Below are positions 27,815-36,558 of a stretch of DNA of 64,000 bases, in pieces. The position numbers were made by a program, and so were the translations under genes. Origin of the DNA: Sulfitobacter guttiformis (lineage in GTDB: Bacteria; Pseudomonadota; Alphaproteobacteria; Rhodobacterales; Rhodobacteraceae); NCBI RefSeq assembly GCF_003610455.1, contig NZ_RAQK01000001.1:310001-374000 (forward strand), written 5' to 3'. The notes under the pieces are model-generated. The model was not told the origin of the DNA. It saw only the letters and a list, made by a program, of their open reading frames with translations, and searched no databases. Every line of letters starts with the position of its first letter. The stretch's first letter is position 1.

Positions 27815-30800
27815 ATGACTGACTTCCGCAAAATCCTGATCGCCAACCGTGGCGAGATCGCAATTCGCATTATGCGTGCCGCCAACGAGATGGGCAAAAC
27901 CACTGTTGCCGTCTTTGCCGAGGAGGACAAGCTGGGGCTGCACCGCTTTAAGGCAGACGAGGCCTACCGCATCGGCAAGGATTTAGGTCCTGTGGCAGCT
28001 TACCTGAGCATTGACGAGATGATCCGCGTGGCCAAAGCCTGTGGCGCAGATGCAATTCACCCCGGATATGGCCTGTTGTCAGAAAACCCTGAATTCGTAG
28101 ATGCCTGCGCACAAAACGGCATTACCTTCATCGGTCCCAAAGCAGAAACAATGCGCGCCCTCGGCGACAAGGCATCGGCGCGCCGTGTTGCCATGGCCGC
28201 AGGCGTGCCGGTAATCCCCGCCACCGAAGTGCTGGGCGATGATATGGCTGCGATCAAGAAGGAAGCAGCCGAGGTCGGTTATCCCCTGATGCTCAAGGCG
28301 TCTTGGGGCGGCGGTGGGCGCGGCATGCGCCCGATTTATTCCGAAGCGGAGCTGGAGGAAAAGGTGCGAGAGGGCCGCCGCGAGGCTGAAGCCGCCTTTG
28401 GCAACGGTGAGGGCTACTTGGAGAAGATGATTATGAAGGCGCGCCACGTCGAGGTGCAAATTCTGGGCGACAGCCATGGCGATATCTATCACCTGTACGA
28501 GCGTGACTGCTCGGTCCAGCGCCGTAACCAGAAAGTGGTCGAGCGCGCGCCAGCGCCTTACCTGACCGAAGAACAGCGCGCCCACGTCTGCGAGCTGGGC
28601 CGCAAAATTTGCGCCCATGTAAATTACGAATGTGCGGGCACGGTCGAGTTTCTTATGGATATGGAGACCGATGAATTCTACTTCATCGAAGTCAATCCGC
28701 GTGTGCAGGTCGAGCATACAGTGACCGAGGAGGTTACAGGCATTGACATTGTACAGGCCCAGATCCTGATTGCCGAAGGCAAGACACTGGCCCAAGCCAC
28801 CGGCAAGGCATCACAAGCAGACATCCAGTTACAAGGTCACGCGCTTCAGACCCGCATCACCACCGAGGATCCGCTCAACAATTTCATCCCCGATTATGGC
28901 CGCATCACCGCATTTCGCGAAGCCACGGGCATGGGCATCCGCCTTGACGGTGGTACCGCCTACAGTGGCGGGGTGATTACCCGCTATTATGACTCGTTGC
29001 TGGTCAAAGTCACAGCAAAAGCACAAACACCCGGACAGGCGATTGCCCGCATGGACCGCGCCCTGCGCGAGTTCCGGATCAGGGGGGTGAGTACAAACAT
29101 CGCCTTTGTCGAAAACCTGCTCAAACACCCGATGTTTCTGGACAATACCTACCACACCAAATTCATCGACGAAAATCCGGATCTGTTCATCTTTGAGAAA
29201 CGTCTGGATCGCGGCACCAAGGTGCTGACCTATATCGCCGATATCTCCGTGAACGGTCATCCCGAGACCAAGGACAAGCCGCTGCCCGTTCGTGCATCAC
29301 GCGCGCCCCAGCCCCCCGTCGCCCGCGCCGAGCCTATGATGGGCACCCGCAATCTGTTGGAGCAAAAAGGACCACAAGCTGTGGCCGATTGGATGGGGCA
29401 GCAGCGCCAACTGCTGATCACTGATACCACAATGCGCGATGGCCACCAAAGTCTGCTGGCGACGCGTATGCGCAGCCATGACATGATCAAAGTGGCCCCT
29501 GCCTATGCCGCCAATCTGCCCACGCTCTTCTCGGTAGAGTGCTGGGGCGGCGCGACATTCGATGTGGCCTACCGGTTTTTGCAGGAATGCCCGTGGCAGC
29601 GCTTGCGCGACATACGCGAGCGTATGCCGAACATCATGACCCAAATGCTGCTGCGCGCCTCCAACGGCGTGGGCTATACCAACTACCCCGACAACGTGGT
29701 GCAGCATTTTGTAAAAACCGCCGCCAGCAGTGGCGTCGATGTCTTCCGCGTTTTTGACAGCCTCAACTGGGTCGAGAACATGCGCGTGGCCATGGACGCG
29801 GTTCAAGAGGCAGGCAAGGTCTGCGAAGGAACAATCTGCTACACAGGCGATATTTTCGATCCCGAGCGGGCCAAATACGACCTCAAGTATTACGTGGCTA
29901 TGGGCAAGGATCTGAAGGCGGCTGGTGCGCATGTGCTGGGCCTTAAAGATATGGCAGGCCTGCTGAAACCTGCGCAGGCCCGCGTGCTGGTACGCGCACT
30001 CAAGGCAGAGGTTGGTCTGCCGATCCACTTCCACACCCATGACACAGCAGGCATCGCCACCGCCACCATCCTCGCCGCGTCAGAAGCGGGCGTGGATGCG
30101 GTAGATTGTGCTATGGATGCGTTTTCGGGCAACACGTCTCAGGCGACACTCGGATCAGTGGTCGAGGCACTGCGCCACACCGACCGCGATACCGGTCTGG
30201 ACATTAATGCCGTGCGGGAAATTTCGGATTATTGGGAAGACGTCCGCCATCAATACCGCGCCTTCGAGACAGGGATGCAGGCCCCCTCATCGGAAGTGTA
30301 CCTTCATGAAATGCCCGGCGGCCAGTTCACCAATCTAAAGGCTCAGGCCGCGAGCCTTGGCCTCGAAGACCGCTGGCCCGAGGTGGCGCGCACTTACCGC
30401 GATGTGAACCAGATGTTTGGGGATATTGTTAAAGTCACGCCTTCATCCAAGGTCGTGGGAGACATGGCCCTAATGATGGTCTCGCAGGGTCTAACCCGTT
30501 CGCAGGTTGAGGACCCTGCAAGCGACGTGTCCTTCCCCGAATCTGTAATCGACATGATGCGCGGAAATCTTGGCCAGCCCCCCGGTGGCTTCCCCTCCGC
30601 CATCGTTAAAAAGATACTCAAGGGCGAAGTGCCCAACACCGAGCGCCCCGGTGCACATCTGGCACCCGTCGATCTTGAGGCCGTGCGCGGCGAACTCTCC
30701 AAGCAGCTGGACGGAATGGTCATCGATGACGAGGATCTGGCAGGCTACCTTATGTATCCCAAGGTCTATACCGACTATATGGCACGCCATGCGCTTTATG

Positions 30801-31255
30801 GGCCTGTACGCACCCTGCCGACGCCTACTTTTTTTTACGGCATGGAAGCGGGACAGGAAATTGCCGCTGAAATCGACCCTGGCAAGACGTTGGAAATTCG
30901 CCTGCAAGCCATCGGAGACACCAATGAGGACGGCGAGGTAAAAGTCTTTTTCGAGCTTAACGGCCAGCCCCGCGTGATCCGCGTGCCAAACCGTCTTGTC
31001 AAAGCAACTACACAACAGCGCCCCAAAGCCGAGGTAGGAAACCCCAATCACATCGGAGCACCGATGCCCGGCGTTGTCGCCTCTGTTGGCGCTGTTGTCG
31101 GCGCTGCGGTAAAAGCGGGCGATCTGTTGTTGACGATCGAAGCGATGAAAATGGAAACCGGCCTACATGCCGAACGCGATGCGGTGGTAAAGGCCGTGCA
31201 CGTCACCGCAGGCGGTCAGATCGACGCAAAAGACCTCTTGGTAGAACTGGAATAA
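27815..31255 (+). CDS. pyc: Pyruvate carboxylase
   Basis: Carboxylates pyruvate to oxaloacetate with ATP, bicarbonate and biotin, refilling the TCA cycle. 1146 residues from the ATG at 27815; the frame extends 40 codons upstream with no family similarity. Order of domains: biotin carboxylase (residues 1-460; KILIANRGEIAIRIMRAA, SWGGGGRGM, ERDCSVQRRNQKVVE, FIEVNPRVQVEHTVTEE), carboxyltransferase (about 530-810; DTTMRDGHQSLLATRMRSHD, metal ligands in HFHTHDTAG), the allosteric/linker region, and the biotinyl domain with EAMKMETGL near the C-terminus. A MAPEG gene follows after five bases. Confidence 0.98.
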   Translation: MTDFRKILIANRGEIAIRIMRAANEMGKTTVAVFAEEDKLGLHRFKADEAYRIGKDLGPVAAYLSIDEMIRVAKACGADAIHPGYGLLSENPEFVDACAQNGITFIGPKAETMRALGDKASARRVAMAAGVPVIPATEVLGDDMAAIKKEAAEVGYPLMLKASWGGGGRGMRPIYSEAELEEKVREGRREAEAAFGNGEGYLEKMIMKARHVEVQILGDSHGDIYHLYERDCSVQRRNQKVVERAPAPYLTEEQRAHVCELGRKICAHVNYECAGTVEFLMDMETDEFYFIEVNPRVQVEHTVTEEVTGIDIVQAQILIAEGKTLAQATGKASQADIQLQGHALQTRITTEDPLNNFIPDYGRITAFREATGMGIRLDGGTAYSGGVITRYYDSLLVKVTAKAQTPGQAIARMDRALREFRIRGVSTNIAFVENLLKHPMFLDNTYHTKFIDENPDLFIFEKRLDRGTKVLTYIADISVNGHPETKDKPLPVRASRAPQPPVARAEPMMGTRNLLEQKGPQAVADWMGQQRQLLITDTTMRDGHQSLLATRMRSHDMIKVAPAYAANLPTLFSVECWGGATFDVAYRFLQECPWQRLRDIRERMPNIMTQMLLRASNGVGYTNYPDNVVQHFVKTAASSGVDVFRVFDSLNWVENMRVAMDAVQEAGKVCEGTICYTGDIFDPERAKYDLKYYVAMGKDLKAAGAHVLGLKDMAGLLKPAQARVLVRALKAEVGLPIHFHTHDTAGIATATILAASEAGVDAVDCAMDAFSGNTSQATLGSVVEALRHTDRDTGLDINAVREISDYWEDVRHQYRAFETGMQAPSSEVYLHEMPGGQFTNLKAQAASLGLEDRWPEVARTYRDVNQMFGDIVKVTPSSKVVGDMALMMVSQGLTRSQVEDPASDVSFPESVIDMMRGNLGQPPGGFPSAIVKKILKGEVPNTERPGAHLAPVDLEAVRGELSKQLDGMVIDDEDLAGYLMYPKVYTDYMARHALYGPVRTLPTPTFFYGMEAGQEIAAEIDPGKTLEIRLQAIGDTNEDGEVKVFFELNGQPRVIRVPNRLVKATTQQRPKAEVGNPNHIGAPMPGVVASVGAVVGAAVKAGDLLLTIEAMKMETGLHAERDAVVKAVHVTAGGQIDAKDLLVELE

Positions 31256-31260
31256 CGAAA

Positions 31261-31647
31261 ATGCTAATTATTACGCCGATTTACGCAGGCCTACTGGCGC
31301 TGGTGTTCGCCGTGCTCAGCGCACTGGTTGTGCGACAGCGGGTCACGCTTTCTAAGGCCGCCGACAAAACCGACGAAGCCACCTTACAAACGGCGGTGCG
31401 TGTGCAAGCAAATTTCGCGGAATACGTGCCACTGGCCGTTATCTTGATGATTTGTGCAGAGCTGCTGGGCGCGCCGTCTGTTGCAGTTCATGTCATGGGC
31501 ATTTCGCTGCTGGCCGGGCGTCTGTGCCACGCCATAGGAATGTCGGCCACCCCGCAAATTGGCGTTCTGCGCGCATCAGGTTTTTTGCTCACTTTCTTCA
31601 TGCTTGTCCTGTCAGCACTGGCGGTTTTGGTCCACGCACTGCTCTGA
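31261..31647 (+). CDS. MAPEG family membrane protein
   Basis: A 128-residue, four-helix membrane protein. After the first helix comes a charged loop and QTAVRVQANFAEYVPLAVILM, the conserved RxQxNxxEyxP core of the MAPEG family (membrane-associated proteins in eicosanoid and glutathione metabolism); the last helices contain AGRLCHAIGMS. Bacterial members of the YecN type mostly lack a known substrate. Only five bases from pyc, so probably cotranscribed. Confidence 0.88.
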   Translation: MLIITPIYAGLLALVFAVLSALVVRQRVTLSKAADKTDEATLQTAVRVQANFAEYVPLAVILMICAELLGAPSVAVHVMGISLLAGRLCHAIGMSATPQIGVLRASGFLLTFFMLVLSALAVLVHALL

Positions 31648-31725
31648 CAAAACTTTTTACACAACAGGGCAATTTACCTCTTGCGGCACAAGGCGCGTAG
31701 GGCTAAATCACCCCCACTAGCTGAT

Positions 31726-31800
31726 GCGGGCGTAGCTCAGGGGTAGAGCATAACCTTGCCAAGGTTAGGGTCGGGCGTTCGAATCGCCTCGCCCGCTCCA
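31726..31800 (+). tRNA. tRNA-Gly (anticodon GCC)
   Basis: Cloverleaf visible: acceptor GCGGGCG/CGCCCGC, D-arm GCTC...GAGC, anticodon stem TAACC/GGTTA with loop TTGCCAA (anticodon GCC), T-arm GGGCG-TTCGAAT-CGCCT, discriminator T and encoded CCA. 75 bases. Followed by a strong terminator at 31836. Confidence 0.96.
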
Positions 31801-31835
31801 GCTAGACCATCCATACCCCGGATGGACATTAAATA

Positions 31836-31859
31836 GGTCGCCCTCGGGCGGCCTTTTTT
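31836..31859 (+). terminator. Terminator after tRNA-Gly
   Basis: GGTCGCCC (31836-31843), loop TC, GGGCGGCC (31846-31853) with one G-T pair, then six T. Standard Rho-independent terminator. Confidence 0.85.
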
Positions 31860-32119
31860 GTTTGTGGTGGTATGGTTTGGTAAAACCTCCCGCCAGCATC
31901 ATTTCAAACACGCAGTTGAATGCGGCTCTCGGTCCTGTTTTTGAGAACACTCACGGGACAATCCAAGCGAATATCAAAAGCTTAAATAGGGCGTATAGCC
32001 GAACGACGTGAAGCAAACCCATCCTTGAGCCTGGGTGGAAGAACAACATCTCGGAAATGGTGCGAGCGGGCGGCGTAGACAAACGCCGCCCTCTTCGTGG
32101 ACCTAAAGGCCTTCTTTTT
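31860..32119. other. Gene-free gap before the sulfonate genes, with one perfect hairpin
   Basis: No gene seen. GGGCGGCGT (32068-32076), loop AGACAA, ACGCCGCCC (32083-32091) is a perfect 9-bp stem about 30 bases after the comE stop on the minus strand. It lacks a T-run on that strand and could be a weak terminator or an RNA-stabilising 3' end for the hps-com transcript. Confidence 0.45.
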
Positions 32120-32674
32120 TTATGCGCTGACAGCTTTCATAAAGCGGTCGCGGATCACAACGGGGTCCATTGTGATTACCGGCAGTTTGATGTTGCCACT
32201 GTCGCATTTCACAACGATTACAGTCATCTTTTTGCTATCAATCGCTTCTTGCAGCACTTTGCCGGTGTCTACATCACGGCAGACCAGCACGTTTTCGCAG
32301 CCGCAGGCAACCGCCACTTTTTCCAGCTTGGTCTTTTTACCTGCATAGGTCGGCTGGTCGCCGGTGGAGCCATACGAGCCGTTGTCGATGATCAGCAAGA
32401 TATAGTTATCGGCCACGTTGTTGGCGATGGTCGGCAGCGTGCCGAGGTTGGTTAACACCGATCCGTCGCCGTCGATGGAAATAACGGTTTTGGGCTGTGA
32501 TAGCGCAAGCCCAAGACCGATGGAGGATGACAACCCCATGGTTCCCAGCATGTAGAAATTAGTGGGCTGGTCGTCGATCATATGCAGCTCTTGGCTGGGC
32601 AGACCGATGTTGCAGATGACCAGATGGTCACGAAGAATAGGCGCGATATCGCGCAGGATTTCAGAGCGTATCAT
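32120..32674 (-). CDS. comE: Sulfopyruvate decarboxylase, beta subunit (TPP-binding)
   Basis: Together with ComD this should decarboxylate 3-sulfopyruvate to sulfoacetaldehyde with thiamine diphosphate. The 184-residue protein is the PP-binding half of a split TPP enzyme: LGTMGLSSSIGLGLALSQP near residue 44 and the metal/TPP motif IDGDGSVLTNLGTLPTIANN...LLIIDNGSYGSTG (the GDGS...N pattern). Split subunits of about 170 and 185 residues fit ComDE; phosphonopyruvate decarboxylase is a single chain. The start overlaps comD by four bases. Dihydroxypropanesulfonate genes upstream support the sulfonate substrate. Confidence 0.85.
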   Translation of the reverse strand: MIRSEILRDIAPILRDHLVICNIGLPSQELHMIDDQPTNFYMLGTMGLSSSIGLGLALSQPKTVISIDGDGSVLTNLGTLPTIANNVADNYILLIIDNGSYGSTGDQPTYAGKKTKLEKVAVACGCENVLVCRDVDTGKVLQEAIDSKKMTVIVVKCDSGNIKLPVITMDPVVIRDRFMKAVSA

Positions 32675-33177
32675 TGGTCGCCATAGCCTCCCCAGAAGTT
32701 GGCATCGGTCAAAATCGCGACCGGTTTATTGCACATGAAAGTATATTTCAGAATGGCATCGAATTCCTCGACGTCTGATTGCTTGTGAAAATGATAGGTC
32801 GGGATTTTCATCTCGGCCAGTAGTGCCTTGGTATGCACAGCCATCTCGACCTGACATGCCACCGGCTCGCGCAACTCCCCGCGATAGGAAATGATCATCG
32901 GTAGCGGCATGCGGTAATACTGGATCAGGGTGGCAAGCGTGTTGATCGTAACCCCGATTGCGGTGTTTTGCATGATGATCGCAGGCCGTTTGCCCCCCAT
33001 AAACGCACCGGCACACAGGCCCATACCCTCGTCTTCCTTATTCGAGGGGATATGGAAAATTTTGTCACATGCCTCGATCTCTTCGATCACACCGGCCAGC
33101 TGCTTGCAGGGAACGGTGGTCACAAAGGAGACGTCATTAGCGACAAGATCATCGGTGATCTTTTTGTCGATATTCAT
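32671..33177 (-). CDS. comD: Sulfopyruvate decarboxylase, alpha subunit
   Basis: 168 residues from the ATG at 33177 (AAAGG upstream). It is the Pyr domain of a split TPP-dependent decarboxylase: TTVPCKQLAGVIEEIE, the glutamate-containing PSNKEDEGMGLCAGAFMGGKRPAIIMQN and LPMIISYRGELREP. The glutamate in NKEDEG is the one expected to contact the TPP aminopyrimidine. Coupled to comE by an ATGA overlap and 67 bases downstream of hpsP. ComD of methanogens takes part in coenzyme M synthesis; in bacteria the pair is catabolic. Confidence 0.85.
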   Translation of the reverse strand: MNIDKKITDDLVANDVSFVTTVPCKQLAGVIEEIEACDKIFHIPSNKEDEGMGLCAGAFMGGKRPAIIMQNTAIGVTINTLATLIQYYRMPLPMIISYRGELREPVACQVEMAVHTKALLAEMKIPTYHFHKQSDVEEFDAILKYTFMCNKPVAILTDANFWGGYGDQ

Positions 33178-33244
33178 ATTTAAAGAGCCTTTCCAGAGAA
33201 TTATTAAGAGAGAGACGTAGCACGTAATCCCCGAGCCATCTGTG

Positions 33245-34222
33245 TTAGGTCCATGGGGAAAGAATGATTTTGGGCTCTGCCACCTGCCCCTCCCGAAGCG
33301 CCGCAAAGGCCGCGGCACCTCCCGACAGGGGGCGATGCTGACACCAGCCCAAAGCGCCGAGGCGTCCGTCAAATATTGCTGCGGCGGTATCACGAAAATC
33401 TTGCGGTGTGTAGGTATACGTGCCGATGAAAGTCACCTCCTGCAAAGTCATACGCCGCACGTCAAGGCCGCCCGCATCCTCGCCCAACCCGACGTGCGCG
33501 ATCACGCCGCCCGGCTCGACACTGGCCGACGCCGCCGCGCGCGTGGCGGCGAAACCGACCGCGTCGATCACCACCGGATATGAACCGTTCGCCTGTGCCA
33601 GCGTCTGCTCGCCTAGCGCCGTCAGATAGGTGCGGCGCATCTCGTTGGGCTCCACGATCGTCACATCGGCCACATCCATCGCCCGCAGCGCCAGTGCCGC
33701 AGCAAGGCCGATAGCACCGCCACCAATGACCAGTGCACGGCGTTCTGCAGTTGGGTGCGACGCCTCCAGCGCCAGTCGCACGGCGTGCCAGCTCACGGCC
33801 AAAGGCTCTGCCAGCGCGGCATGGGCCAGCGATACGTCATCGGGCACCGTGACAAGATTACTTTCCGGCATGGTGACATACTGCGCAAACGCGCCCTGCC
33901 TTGGCAACATTGAGATGATCTCGCGCTTGGGACACAGATTTTCGCGCTGTGCCGCACAGGCCGGACAACTGCCACAGGTCACGAGCGGGTTTACCGTCAC
34001 ACGCCGCCCGTCCATGGCGCCACCCACGATCACACCTGCCGCTTCGTGCCCCAAGATCAACGGCGCGGGACGGCGCGCATCATGGCCCAGATAAGCGTGC
34101 ATGTCAGAGCCGCAAATGCCGACGGCCTCTACACGGATCAGATGCTCCCCCGCGCCTGCGACCGGATCGGGCATATCGACAAATTTCAGCGTCTCCACCC
34201 CCTCATAGACCAGCGCTTTCAT
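33245..34222 (-). CDS. hpsP: Zinc-dependent alcohol dehydrogenase, probable DHPS 2-dehydrogenase HpsP
   Basis: A 325-residue medium-chain dehydrogenase. Catalytic zinc ligands are in GICGSDMHAYLGHD and LGHEAAG; the structural zinc has four cysteines in CGSCPACAAQRENLCPK; the NAD site is VIGGGAIGLAAALAL. In Cupriavidus and roseobacters HpsO and HpsP oxidise and re-reduce the C2 hydroxyl of (S)-2,3-dihydroxypropane-1-sulfonate (DHPS) to give the R form used by HpsN. Gene order hpsN-hpsO-hpsP with short overlaps supports the name; sequence alone would only give a zinc dehydrogenase. Confidence 0.75.
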   Translation of the reverse strand: MKALVYEGVETLKFVDMPDPVAGAGEHLIRVEAVGICGSDMHAYLGHDARRPAPLILGHEAAGVIVGGAMDGRRVTVNPLVTCGSCPACAAQRENLCPKREIISMLPRQGAFAQYVTMPESNLVTVPDDVSLAHAALAEPLAVSWHAVRLALEASHPTAERRALVIGGGAIGLAAALALRAMDVADVTIVEPNEMRRTYLTALGEQTLAQANGSYPVVIDAVGFAATRAAASASVEPGGVIAHVGLGEDAGGLDVRRMTLQEVTFIGTYTYTPQDFRDTAAAIFDGRLGALGWCQHRPLSGGAAAFAALREGQVAEPKIILSPWT

Positions 34223-34995
34223 TTTGCTGTAAACCCCCCATCAACCATCAGGATCTGCCCCGTCACATAGGCCGACGCATCAGAGCACAAAAACAACAAA
34301 GGCCCGTCCATATCTTCCATCCGGCCATTACGCCCTGCGCAGGTTTGCGCCGCATTGCGTGCCGCACGCGCGGGATCGTCGAACACTGCCGCCGTCAACT
34401 CGGTGGGGAAAAACCCCGGTCCAATTGCGTTGGCGGTGATCCCGTAGCCTGACCATGCTTCGGCCATGGCGCGGGTCATCTGGCCAATGCCTGCTTTGCT
34501 GGCACCATATGCGATGCCTGCCGGAAAGGCGCGTGTGGTCTGAAGAGATGCAAAATTCACGATCCGGCCCCACCCGCGCTCCCGCATCGCAGGGACAAGC
34601 GCCTGAGACAGAAAAAACGGCGCCGTCAGGTTAAGCGCCAGCGTCGCATCCCATGCCTCCGGTGTCACATCATCAGCCACTTGCCGTGTGTTTACACCTG
34701 CAGCATGGACAACAATATCGGGTGCACCGAAGGGGGCGGAGATCGCACTCACAAGCGCCGGCAATCTGGCGCGGTCTGCCACATCCCCTACCACAAATGC
34801 CGCCGCCGGTCCCGCAGCGCGCGCCATATCCGCCAGTGCCACCTCACGGCGCGCAACGCCGACTACAAGCGCCCCGGCCGCAGCCAAAGCGATAGCTGCA
34901 CGGCGACCAAGGCCCGAGCTTGCCCCTGTAATGACCGCAACACGGCCTGCCAGATCAAACAGGGCAAGCGGATTGGGGGCAGAGGAATCAGCCAT
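34219..34995 (-). CDS. hpsO: Short-chain dehydrogenase, probable DHPS 2-dehydrogenase HpsO
   Basis: 258 residues from the ATG at 34995, which overlaps the hpsN stop by eight bases (a longer frame lies inside hpsN). NAD-binding VITGASSGLGRRAAIALAAAG, NNAG-type VHAAGVNT, catalytic serine in IVNFASLQTT, and YGASK (YxxxK). The C-terminus LMVDGGF is the usual SDR end. Assigned HpsO from its place between hpsN and hpsP; partner of HpsP in racemising DHPS. It ends in a four-base overlap with hpsP. Confidence 0.78.
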   Translation of the reverse strand: MADSSAPNPLALFDLAGRVAVITGASSGLGRRAAIALAAAGALVVGVARREVALADMARAAGPAAAFVVGDVADRARLPALVSAISAPFGAPDIVVHAAGVNTRQVADDVTPEAWDATLALNLTAPFFLSQALVPAMRERGWGRIVNFASLQTTRAFPAGIAYGASKAGIGQMTRAMAEAWSGYGITANAIGPGFFPTELTAAVFDDPARAARNAAQTCAGRNGRMEDMDGPLLFLCSDASAYVTGQILMVDGGFTAK

Positions 34996-36295
34996 CTGCG
35001 GACAAATCAAAATTTTCGCCCGGGAAATACTTGGCCAGACGCACGTCCGCCGCACGGGCATGACCCTCCATCCCTTCCAGACGGCTGATACGCGCAGTGG
35101 CCTCGGCAACACGCTTGGAGGCTGCGCGGGTGGTGCGTTGCCACGTGACGATCTTCATATATTTATGCACGGACAGGCCACCCGTATATCCTGCGGCCCC
35201 CGAAGTGGGCAGGACGTGGTTGGTGCCCGATGCCTTGTCCCCGTATGAAACGGTAGTCTCTTCGCCCAAAAACAACGAGCCGTAACAGGTCAGCCGATCC
35301 AGCCACCAATCAGGATCTTCCGCCTGCACGGTGAGGTGTTCAGGCGCATAGTCGTCCGAGCAGGCTGCCATTTCTTCGCGGTCAGCACACAAAATCACCT
35401 CCGCGTAATCGCGCCATGCGGCAAAGGCGTTCTCGCGGTTGGTTTCGGGCAGATCAGCGATCAGATCGGGGACCAGTGCCATCACCTTTTCCGCCAATCC
35501 GCGGTCGTCCGTCACCAGCCACACAGGCGAGTTATAGCCGTGCTCGGCCTGCGAAACGAGATCGGTCGCGACGATATGTGCGTCCGCATGCGCATCAGCA
35601 AGGATCAAGCTGTCGGTCGGTCCAGCGATCATATCAATCCCCACACGACCAAACAAAATGCGCTTGGCCTCGGCTACAAACTGGTTGCCGGGACCTACGA
35701 GAATATTTGCCTTGGGCAGACCGAACAGGCCGAATGTCATCGCCGCGACCCCCTGCACACCGCCAAGCGCCAGAATTTTATCCGCCCCACAGATATGCGC
35801 AGCATATATGATTGCAGGCGCGACACCAATACCGGGCCGTGGCGGGGAGCAGGCGGCGATGTGACGGCAACCCGCCACCTTGGCAGTCGTCACCGTCATA
35901 ATGGCCGAAGCGATGTGACTGTAGCGACCGCCGGGTACATAACATCCCGCAGCATCGACCGGAATCGCCTTTTGGCCGGCAATGAAACCCGGCTCTATCT
36001 CCATTTCCACATCCGTCAGCGTGCTTTTTTGAATTTCGGCAAAGCGTCTGACATTGTCATGAGCAAACCTGATATCAGCCTTCAGCTTTTCCGGCACCAG
36101 CGCGCAAGCCGCCTCGATCTCGTCAGGGGTCAAGACGACGTTCCCCTCGTATCGGTCGAACTTCTTTGCGTATACCAGCGCCGAAGCATCTCCGCCCTCT
36201 TCGATATCGGCAAGAATTTTCTTGACGGTCTCATGCGTTTCGGACGCGTCGGATTTGGCGGTCAGCGTCGCTTTTTTCAGATATTCACGTGTCAT
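34988..36295 (-). CDS. hpsN: Sulfopropanediol 3-dehydrogenase HpsN (HisD superfamily)
   Basis: NAD-dependent zinc enzyme oxidising (R)-DHPS in two steps to (R)-sulfolactate. 435 residues from the ATG at 36295. It has the histidinol-dehydrogenase fold: VPGGRYSHIASAIMTVT, LGGVQGVAAMTFGLFG, VGPGNQFVAEAKR, zinc ligands in SQAEHGYNSP and GDKASGTNHVLPT, the catalytic pair in YAPEHL, and the final SVHKYMK. The stretch CYGSLFLGEETTVSYGDKASG is what I remember of HpsN rather than of true HisD, and the gene is not in the his block of this window. First gene of its operon, with a LacI-type operator upstream. Confidence 0.85.
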   Translation of the reverse strand: MTREYLKKATLTAKSDASETHETVKKILADIEEGGDASALVYAKKFDRYEGNVVLTPDEIEAACALVPEKLKADIRFAHDNVRRFAEIQKSTLTDVEMEIEPGFIAGQKAIPVDAAGCYVPGGRYSHIASAIMTVTTAKVAGCRHIAACSPPRPGIGVAPAIIYAAHICGADKILALGGVQGVAAMTFGLFGLPKANILVGPGNQFVAEAKRILFGRVGIDMIAGPTDSLILADAHADAHIVATDLVSQAEHGYNSPVWLVTDDRGLAEKVMALVPDLIADLPETNRENAFAAWRDYAEVILCADREEMAACSDDYAPEHLTVQAEDPDWWLDRLTCYGSLFLGEETTVSYGDKASGTNHVLPTSGAAGYTGGLSVHKYMKIVTWQRTTRAASKRVAEATARISRLEGMEGHARAADVRLAKYFPGENFDLSADG

Positions 36296-36428
36296 GTGTC
36301 GGGTCCTACTTATAAATCTCGGGCCGCAAGAAACCTGCGCAATAAACCAAAACAATCACATCGCCCCACCACATCAAGGTGTGCTCTTCCCGCGCAAACA
36401 GTCCTATTGCTGTTCGGGATATACCCGC

Positions 36429-36458
36429 ATCCTATGCATTTGAACGGGTCAGATGCAA
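36429..36458 (-). promoter_or_regulatory. Candidate hpsN promoter
   Basis: On the minus strand TTGCAT (36458-36453), 18-base spacer, TAGGAT (36434-36429). The predicted start would give a leader of about 125 bases before the hpsN ATG. The -35 box shares bases with the palindrome at 36454-36467. Confidence 0.45.
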
Positions 36459-36467
36459 GCGCTTACA
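36454..36467. promoter_or_regulatory. LacI-family operator
   Basis: TGCAAGCGCTTACA, one base from the perfect LacI/PurR-type palindrome TGTAAGCGCTTACA with the central CG step. It lies between the divergent hpsN and LacI-regulator genes, 92 bases upstream of the regulator's start, and covers the candidate -35 box of hpsN. Binding there would repress hpsNOP-comDE and possibly the regulator itself. Confidence 0.75.
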
Positions 36468-36558
36468 TTCAGGTGTGCTCCAAATCGGTTAGTGTGCGGA
36501 TTTTAAATTATTTTCCATTTTTGCATCCTGTGGTATCTGCTTGGAGAGGAGGCACCTC

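Noticed and set aside
34988..36295. Histidinol dehydrogenase hisD for histidine synthesis
   Set aside because: The fold is shared, but the gene is next to hpsO, hpsP and comDE and not in the his block, and its C-terminal motifs resemble HpsN.
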